From NCBI GenBank assembly GCA_029783825.1, contig JAREIK010002957.1:90001-154000 (forward strand): 64,000 nucleotides of DNA. The letters run 5' to 3'. Shown in pieces: positions 58,900 to 64,000 of this stretch. Both the position numbers and the translations under genes were made by a program. Source of the DNA: Sapria himalayana (lineage: Eukaryota > Streptophyta > Magnoliopsida > Malpighiales > Rafflesiaceae). Every line of letters starts with the position of its first letter. The stretch's first letter is position 1. A model generated the notes under the pieces. The model searched no databases, was not told the origin of the DNA, and was given only the letters and a program-made list of their open reading frames with translations.

Positions 58900-61800
58900 A
58901 AAAAAATGATTAGTTGAGGACTCTTTAGGGTCTGTGAAATTATCTATTAGCTAATTTGTTATAGTATTATAAGCTATAATAATATTTTCATCTTAAACAT
59001 TCTCACTGAGAAAAAAGTAATCAATCTCTATATATTTTATCTGTTCTTGAATTACTGAATTGAAATCTATATGCTTTATTATATGATGGTAATAACAAAA
59101 AGTAGTGATTGAAAAAAATATCTACTTGATCTCTTCCATAAAATATTAAATCTAAATGTCTCTCAGATAACTATCACTGTATCATAAATTATTTTTATAC
59201 TAGATCTTAAAATAATTATTTATCACTTATTTTAACAGAAAATAAATCTTTCTTAAGAAAGCTATAAAAATCTATAATAAATTTTTTCAGTGCAAGATAA
59301 TGTGCTCAACTTAAATTTGAATATATGGTTGACAACAAATGTCTATGATCACCACAAAAAATTTCAAACTCATAAGATTTCTTTCCATATTTTAGTAAGT
59401 GATGAATTGTATCTAGGTGAATTTATTTCGAAAAATTAAAGAAATGATTAATTATAGTCTATATAGGCTATATTTAAGTTGATGATATTCAGATAGTTAA
59501 TATTCTATATGATCATCTTATAACTATAACTGGTAACGTCAACTACCCTAGTAGCATCTAATAAGAAATTTATATATGGGTTACCAATGGAACATACCTA
59601 AAGACCAACATTTGAGAGAGTATGACTTACATACCTCTTATGTGATAATAAAATTTGTTTTCTGAAGTAAGTCATCTTTATCCCAAGAAAAGATAGCAAT
59701 CTTCTAAGATTATTCATTTAGAATAATGATTGAAAATAATTATTGAGTTAGATGATTTTCAAGTTATATTCTCTCAGGATAAAAATATGATCTTTGTATA
59801 TAATTAAGAAAGATCATTTTGTTAGTAGAGCTCCTTTAAAAAAACAAAGAAGAATTTATAACAAATTAGAGGTGTCAACCGGGCCGGGCCGGCCCGACAC
59901 GAGGCACGGCACGGTTCGGTCGTGCCTGGGCCGGCCCGGCACGTTTTTAAACCGTGCCCAGGCCTGTGCCGTGCCCGGGTTAGGCACGAGCCGTGGCGTG
60001 CCGTGCCTGGCCAGAGCCGTGCCGTGCCTGGCCTGGCACGGCTCGTGCCGTGGCACGGCACGGCGGCACGGGTTCTTCCCATGCCGGTTCCACGCGGGCA
60101 CGCGTGGATGTGGCCTGACCCCTCCCAAAAAAAAGATCGCGGGTCAGTTCTGATTGGATCCCGACCCGCTTTCCCGACTCCCGACCCGGCACGGCCTACC
60201 ATGCCTACGGGCCGTGCCATGCCCGGATGTTTTTAAACCGTGCCGGGCCGAGCACGGTAGCACGTTCGTGCCCTAACAAAATGGGCCGGGCTGTGCCGGG
60301 CCGGCCCATTTGACACCTCTATAACAAATTTATATAGGTTGAAAAAGGTGATTGATTGTGAAATTCTCACAAATCAATTGTTGATATCTATTTCATTTCA
60401 TATATTATCTTTCGTAAGCTATAAATTAAATGAGATTGTCTTGCTCAAAACTCAGGTGATTATTTCATATATATCTCTAGCTTTCTTCTAAAGGCTATTA
60501 TGAATAAAAATATTATTCATGCCTCTCTAATATATTTTTCAACTTTGAAATACTATATGTGATATAATTATTAACATTATGATTATCTTGGTTAATGAAA
60601 ATATATTCATGTCTAGCTAACTTTCATATATAATAATTCATAACTAAATTTGAATGTATTTGCTCGTAATAAGTCTTAGTTTAAAGTGATATGTCTTTTC
60701 AATTAGATAGGTCTTCACAATGAACACGCACATGCAACCAATAACAAACTTTCATATAGGTTGATATATTAGTTTCTAAGTCTCATTGGATAGATGACCT
60801 ATATATCTTTCAATATTACCTGGAGTCATTCTTGATGAGATAATGTCTCATGAATAATACTTGTGAAATAGAGCCTTGGTAATGAGTACAACTCATTTGT
60901 TCTTTCTTGGGAGTAATTTAAAGTTCATGATTAAAATATATTTTCTTAACTTTTACTTTTTTAAAGTTTGCTAAAAAATAATTCATACTTTAAAAAGTAA
61001 TATCAGTATTTACTAATATTCTAATATACTTTGGTGAATGACATTCATATCTTTTTTATGTACCAGAATAACCAATGAAGATGTACTTTATTGCCCTAAG
61101 TGTCATTTTATCCAGAATTAAATAGAAATATTGAACAAGAAAAATATTTCTAAAGTTTTATGATATAAATTAAATAATTTTTTTAAAGATTTAAAATCTA
61201 CAAGTACACACAATAGAGAATAATTAAAGAATATATTCAATTAATGAGATCGTTTGCAGTTAAAATTGTATTCTTCTAAAATCTTTTTAAAACATTCCCA
61301 TGAAAAAAAAATATTCAAGTCATTTCGATTAAATATTTATTCTTATTTTCTTTAATTCATTTTTGTGAGAGCGTGTCATCAATACAAGTTTAATGTATGA
61401 TCTCGTGATAAGTATAATAAGTGTTGAAACTATTTCTAAATTCTAATGCATTGTCATTTATTATTTTCTAAATATTTTTATTTAATAAAAAATAGAAAAA
61501 AAATATTTTTTAAATAAATAACTAAAAAATAGAAATAATATATGATATAAAGTGAAAAAAGAATCAACTACGTAAAATCCGTGCAATCATCAATAAACAT
61601 GATAAAATATATAAATTTCTCTCAGGTTGCATTTCCACTTGACCGACTTCTATTTAACTATATCAGATTGGTCGAGTCTTCTTTACACATATCTATCAAA
61701 CATGATAGAAAAAAATATATTCTTTCATTATTGATATATCTCACACTTAAGTTTAGAGATATTTAATATTAGGATTTAATATTCTCTGTTCATCAATGAT
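58900..61800 (-). pseudogene. Ty1/Copia pol remnant 2, interrupted by a GC-rich element
   Basis: On the minus strand an integrase landmark YFIMFIDDCTDFT-like sequence lies near 61,570-61,605. The integrase C-terminal motif KYIFIGYSGT is at about 61,065-61,095. RNase H landmarks IQEQIKYIEIDYFFLSENV lie near 58,990-59,055. These appear in the correct order for Copia pol. The intervening sequence is AT-rich with stops in all frames, and the reverse transcriptase catalytic box could not be found. The young GC-rich element at 59,868-60,320 splits it. Family assignment is from short motifs only. Confidence 0.65.
59868..60320. mobile_element. Young GC-rich MULE-type MITE with perfect 10-bp target-site duplication
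   Basis: A 453-bp element is flanked by identical ATAACAAATT at 59,858-59,867 and 60,321-60,330. The termini AGAGGTGTCAACCGGGCCGG and TTTGACACCTCT (reverse complement AGAGGTGTCAAATGGGCCGG) are inverted repeats with an exact 11-bp core. The inside is extremely CpG-rich (CCGGCCCGGCACG, GGCACGGCACGG words) in a genome region that is otherwise AT-rich. The dense CpGs and perfect duplication indicate a recent insertion. Open frames on both strands are compositional (Arg/Ala/Pro/Gly). It is non-autonomous. Confidence 0.85.
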
Positions 61801-62505
61801 AAGTGGCCAAGAAGTTAATAGACAAGCAATTGATTAATATCATTCAATTATTTAGTAAGATATCCTAACATAAAAATAATATATACATTTCTATATTCAA
61901 TCTCAATTAAAATTTTTTTGAAGTTTTATAATTTTACAAATAAATATTAGTAAAATAAAAAATGAAAACTTGAAAGAAACATAACATGTGAAATAAAAAG
62001 AATTGAGTTGAATGTTGTTATAATCAATAACTTTGGATGTCATGTTATTGACTTAGAATATTTAGTAAATAGAAAAAAAATAGTGAAAAGAGAATAATTT
62101 ATTATAATATAAATATTGGTTCATGCATTGATAATCCAAAAGTTTAAAGTAGGAAGAAAATCCACAAAACCAATAATACCTATGGATTTGGAAGTATTTA
62201 TTGTTATCTTATTGGTGAGAAATGCTGTATATTTATCTCCACAAGGGGTCACAAATGGAGACTTCTATAAGAACGTATAGATGATTCTGATATTTGGTGT
62301 GGTCCATCCACTTGTAGTGTGCATATTGAATTGTGACTCTCTTGCCTATGTTCCTACTATGATTGATACTCTTTTGATCACCAATATATGTTGAATAAGG
62401 TGTCTTTCAAGTAAGGGTCTGTTTGTTTTTTGGGCTGAACACTGAAATCAATTTGTTTTTAAAGTAGGCAGTCCAATTTGTTTTTTGGGTTGAACACTGA
62501 ATAAG
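61801..62505. other. AT-rich spacer with a short direct repeat
   Basis: A 24-bp phrase TTTGTTTTTTGGGCTGAACA (first 20 bases) occurs at 62,423-62,446 and, with one change, at 62,478-62,501, next to the end of the LINE fragment. AATAAGGTGT also recurs nearby (62,394 and 62,500). No gene is seen. Confidence 0.6.
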
Positions 62506-63200
62506 GTGTGGTCCATCCCCAATCCACACTCTCTGTGGGAATAGAGCTTAAAGATTGAACTCAACACACACCATAGTTACACTCAGCCTAGTCATATAGG
62601 CAGTAACTTCGTCTATCATCAAATGTTTACCCACACAAAGAGTAATAGAGTAGAGAGCATATTTATTGAAGTAGTAAATCAGGAGGTTAGGGAGAGGAAA
62701 CCATACTGGGATAATAAGCGACTCCTCCATTGGTGAGAACTCTAGCGTCCACTTGAGTATTCTCATGGGGAAGCCAACAACGCTCCACTATCATCAGAGC
62801 TAGACTCTGTGGAAGTCATCCTCCACAGAGAATTGAAGAATATTGTGCTTATCATTGAATAACACAAATTTGACCATCGATTTTAGCTTTAAAGATGTGA
62901 AGATCTCTTGAATCTTCTCGAAACAAGGCTTGCCGTGCGAAAATTTGCATATAAGTGTATATTTGAAAGGTTCAGTAAGCTTATCGATATTGGCTTCTAT
63001 GAAGAACACAGTCGGTTCCTTGTTAAGATTTTTATTTTTCGGATATATTGGTGCGAGTTCTTTAAAAACATCAGCGAATGACTTCTTATTTGTTAAGAAG
63101 TCATTTCTATCCATTTCAGCTTCAAGATGAGATTGATTTGCTTAACAATGAAGATTTTTGTTTCGGATATCGGCTCGCATTCTCCGTCAATTATTTTGAT
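62506..63200 (-). pseudogene. L1 LINE ORF1 fragment (5' part only)
   Basis: On the minus strand the DUF4283-like region of a third LINE is recognisable. Segment 62,800-63,114 has NKKSFADV, EPFKYTLICKFSHGKP and SLKLKSMVKF. Segment 62,548-62,766 has MRILKWTLEFSPMEE, PVWFPLPNLLI and VCVEFNL, then WIG just beyond a stop. There is a frameshift or stop near 62,790. Similarity ends before the zinc knuckle. The missing part is the 3' side (ORF2 and tail), opposite to the usual 5' truncation of LINEs, so a later deletion or recombination is likely. It is closer to copies 1 and 2 in domain order than in sequence. Confidence 0.85.
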
Positions 63201-63463
63201 ATAACTTTTGACCTTTATTTAAATAGCCTTGTTAATAGAGTTATTATACACAAGTTTAGTTACTGCTAGGTGAAGGTTCTAATTTCTTTTGTTTTCTTCG
63301 ACTAAAAATTTTAAAGGCTCACGAGACTTTTATTGATAAATGTAGTTTGTTTAACAAATCGGTGATGAAAAGCAATTGAATATTGTAAGTGCATACACAT
63401 TTTGTGCTTGAAATTATTCCTAAAGTATCTCATGAATTTCACATCCTGTTTTGACATTATTGT

Positions 63464-63500
63464 AGAGGTGTCAAGTAGGTCAGGTGGTGTTGCGACTTTG
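63464..63500. mobile_element. Solitary terminus of a GC-rich element
   Basis: AGAGGTGTCAAGTAGGTCAG matches the common left terminus, but no GC-rich body or right end follows. It is probably a decayed or deleted copy. Confidence 0.45.
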
Positions 63501-63519
63501 TAAGAGTACAAAAATTATT

Positions 63520-64000
63520 GTTGACATGATCATAAAAGCTCTTTGGTTGATGACCTTTCATTTAATATAGCTTTACAAATATATGAGTTATACAAGTAAT
63601 AAAGTTGATTTATGTTTAGATTTTTATCTCACATGAATTATATAAACAGTTTTAACAACCAACAATAAATTAATTATGCTCGAGTTGTAGATATATTTGA
63701 TACTTAAAAAGATGCTCAGACTTATGGTTGGTTTACTTTCTTGAGCATTATGATATTTTTCTTATATTTGGTCAATATTATATTTGGTTGTTAGATGAAT
63801 AATTGATTAGTATCTAAATACGCATGTATCCTTTTGAAAGACAAGGTGATCATCATTCTTGGATTATCACTATCAAAGATGATCTTCTCGTAGTTCTTAC
63901 CTCGGTATTTTAAAACTATAATCACACATTAATTCATGTAAGAGTCATCTGTATATTTATACTTTTCAGGTAATACGTTAATTATTCTTGATGATTATTT
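63520..64000 (-). mobile_element. Reverse-oriented Gypsy-family LTR, runs off the window
   Basis: The reverse complement of 63,560-63,600 (ACTTGTATAACTCATATATT) matches ACTTGTATAACCCATATATT near 40,830 in LTR C, with flanking similarity on both sides. The + strand of 63,690-63,900 aligns with 25,360-25,560 in the reverse LTR at the other end of the Gypsy block (shared AAGGTG(G/A)T(T/C)ATCATTCTT). This places U5 at the left and the rest of the LTR to the right. The internal region of that element would lie to the left, but only other sequence is present there. Confidence 0.65.

Noticed and set aside
59794..60236. Arg/Ala/Pro-rich frames on both strands
   Set aside because: They are compositional frames across the GC-rich MITE at 59,868-60,320.

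Overview
The window is a gene-poor, repeat-dominated stretch of plant nuclear DNA. It contains plant L1-type LINEs with a DUF4283 and zinc-knuckle ORF1, Ty3/Gypsy Tat/Athila-like remnants, Ty1/Copia remnants and CpG-rich terminal-inverted-repeat elements. A large-genome monocot is my best guess from this repeat mix, but the species cannot be settled from the sequence alone. I see no rRNA or tRNA gene, no CRISPR array, and no complete ordinary protein-coding gene. Nearly everything recognisable is a transposon or its debris.

Region 1 (1-25,270) is a head-to-tail arrangement on the minus strand. Two nearly full-length L1 LINEs (about 2,051-8,600 and 11,961-18,480) alternate with three very long T/C-rich low-complexity tracts (1-2,050, 8,600-11,955 and 18,481-25,270, together about 12.2 kb). 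In LINE sense the tracts are GAA/TAA/A-rich. The first two begin exactly where a conserved LINE 3' terminal motif ends, so they look like enormously expanded LINE tails. LINE-1 has an uninterrupted ORF1; both ORF2s are broken. In both copies ORF2 starts inside the end of ORF1 with the same 8-nt overlap.

Region 2 (25,270-45,640) is AT-rich and built from decayed Tat/Athila-like Ty3/Gypsy material. An inverted LTR fragment lies at 25,272-26,273. It is followed by LTR - gag/protease - 3' noncoding - LTR - gag, interrupted by an unrelated repeat (35,640-37,900), then further internal and LTR pieces up to 45,600. No reverse transcriptase could be recognised, so these look like deleted or non-autonomous copies. 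A partial LTR of the same family in reverse orientation closes the window (63,520-64,000).

Region 3 (45,640-64,000) mixes two minus-strand Ty1/Copia pol remnants (50,180-52,500 and 58,900-61,800), a second copy of the unclassified repeat (53,050-55,320), an L1 ORF1 fragment (62,506-63,200) and a family of GC-rich elements with termini AGAGGTGTCAA. One of these (59,868-60,320) has a perfect 10-bp target-site duplication and another is nested inside a relative. A different AT-rich MITE (56,095-56,569) also has a 10-bp duplication. It sits in a GT..AG interval between two short open segments (55,551-55,885 and 56,836-56,875), the only candidate for a host gene fragment in the window.
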